5,557 nucleotides of DNA from Actinotignum schaalii (GTDB lineage: Bacteria; Actinomycetota; Actinomycetes; Actinomycetales; Actinomycetaceae): positions 1-5,557 of the forward strand of contig CAMIHT010000120.1 in the NCBI GenBank assembly GCA_946222725.1, given 5' to 3'. The notes beneath the pieces were generated by a model that made no database searches, was not told where the DNA came from, and worked only from the letters and a program-made list of their open reading frames with translations. The position numbers were made by a program, and so were the translations under genes. Shown here piece by piece: positions 4,932-5,557 of the stretch (positions are counted from its first letter, which is position 1; each line of letters opens with the position of its first letter).

Positions 4932-5557
4932 CTATTTCCAGACGACGGTAGCGCGCAGGGCGCGGTGGTCGGAGAGTGGCAGGAAGAGGTTTTCCGCAGC
5001 CCGCACTTCGACCCCGGTTCCGAGGATATGGTCGATTTGACTTTCTGGCTCGTCGGAGGGGTAGGTGAGGGCTTCGGCGGCCGCTTCGTATCCAGTGGCT
5101 GCTAGGGGCACGTCACATCCGCGGATATTGAGGTCCCCGATGATGAGGCGCGGGGCATTTTCCAGGCCGTAGCGCTGGGCAAACCCGGCGAGGGCTCCGG
5201 CTACGGTACGTAGTTGCGTGACGTTGAGACGGTACGTGTAGGTGAGGTGCGTTGCGGCGACGACGACGGAGTACCCAGGCGCTACTTTAATTTCTGCGAG
5301 GATCGCAACCCGAGGAATTTCACCAATCCCGATATTTGTCCGCAGGGTTTTCAGCCATGTTTCTTGCTGGTGGACGGGGAGGTTGATGACTTCCCTAGCA
5401 CCGATGGGGTAGACGGAGAGAAGTGCGGTGCCAACGCCGCGGGCCTGCCCTTTTTTGGTGGCGCGGAGCCGGCTGCGTTCATTCTTGGTGGGCGCGAAAA
5501 TGGCTTCGTGGTAGTTGCCTGCGGCGAGGAGGGGCGCGTAGAGGTCTCCTCCGGGGG
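4932..5557 (-). CDS. Endonuclease/exonuclease/phosphatase family protein, N-terminus outside window
   Basis: The minus-strand frame is open from the right edge to a TAG at 4934-4932, giving the C-terminal 207 residues. The conserved EEP-fold motifs appear in the correct order: GVGTALLSVYPI (40-51, equivalent to the usual G-x-A-I-L-S-R-x-P-I), THL with H103, GDLN (140-143, with catalytic D141 and N143), QIDHIL (173-178) and LSDHRAL (194-200, with D196 and H197). These are the metal-binding and catalytic residues of the DNase I/phosphodiesterase superfamily, and all look intact. Members cut phosphodiester or phosphomonoester bonds in DNA, sphingomyelin, phosphoinositides or nucleotides; I cannot tell which here. 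The usual length is about 250-350 residues, so perhaps 50-150 residues lie outside. No secretion signal can be judged without the N-terminus. It is upstream of the AEC gene on the same strand, separated by 148 bases, so co-transcription is doubtful. Its coding is rich in C-ending codons. Confidence 0.87.
   Translation of the reverse strand, partial: PGGDLYAPLLAAGNYHEAIFAPTKNERSRLRATKKGQARGVGTALLSVYPIGAREVINLPVHQQETWLKTLRTNIGIGEIPRVAILAEIKVAPGYSVVVAATHLTYTYRLNVTQLRTVAGALAGFAQRYGLENAPRLIIGDLNIRGCDVPLAATGYEAAAEALTYPSDEPESQIDHILGTGVEVRAAENLFLPLSDHRALRATVVWK

Noticed and set aside
4816..5105. Plus-strand frames opposite the phosphatase-family gene and its downstream gap
   Set aside because: Compositionally noise-like, with no motif, and they overlap clear EEP motifs on the minus strand.

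Overview
The window looks like an ordinary chromosomal stretch from a high-GC Gram-positive bacterium (Actinomycetota). The support is the high G+C content, GTG as a start codon, start codons with no Shine-Dalgarno sequence but a TANNNT box just upstream, and the gene families present. The overall flavour resembles Actinomycetaceae, but I cannot place it to genus from sequence alone. I see no mobile element, CRISPR array, tRNA or rRNA.

Left block, minus strand (positions 1 to about 1404): this is the best-supported biology in the window. Two small multidrug resistance (SMR) proteins of the Gdx/SugE guanidinium-exporter type are encoded head to tail. They overlap by one base (TAATG), so they are very likely translated together as a two-subunit exporter. 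The short leader before the first gene carries a sequence whose conserved bases and two interleaved stems match the guanidine-III (ykkC-III) riboswitch pseudoknot. A four-base hairpin next to the start codon competes for the same strand as pseudoknot stem 2, which suggests how guanidine could switch translation on. Downstream on the same strand, after a 48-base gap, lies an unrecognised acidic protein that runs off the left edge.

Middle, plus strand (1423 to 3783): an unrecognised acidic 241-residue protein is transcribed divergently from the exporter pair. A strong hairpin follows it, then a 504-residue AI-2E (PerM-like) family membrane protein. Both genes have a TANNNT box 6 or 7 bases before the start codon and no ribosome binding site, so both are probably leaderless.

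Right block, minus strand (3857 to 5557): an AEC (auxin efflux carrier) family transporter of 308 residues converges on the AI-2E gene. Upstream of it, after a 148-base gap holding paired CTCGAG-centred repeats, is the C-terminal 207 residues of an endonuclease/exonuclease/phosphatase family protein that enters from the right edge.

Functionally, the riboswitch, the Gdx pair and the overlap form one guanidine detoxification unit. The other genes show no evident pathway link to it. The riboswitch and exporter classes are known. What may be new is this particular arrangement and the proposed expression platform, as well as the two unrecognised flanking proteins.
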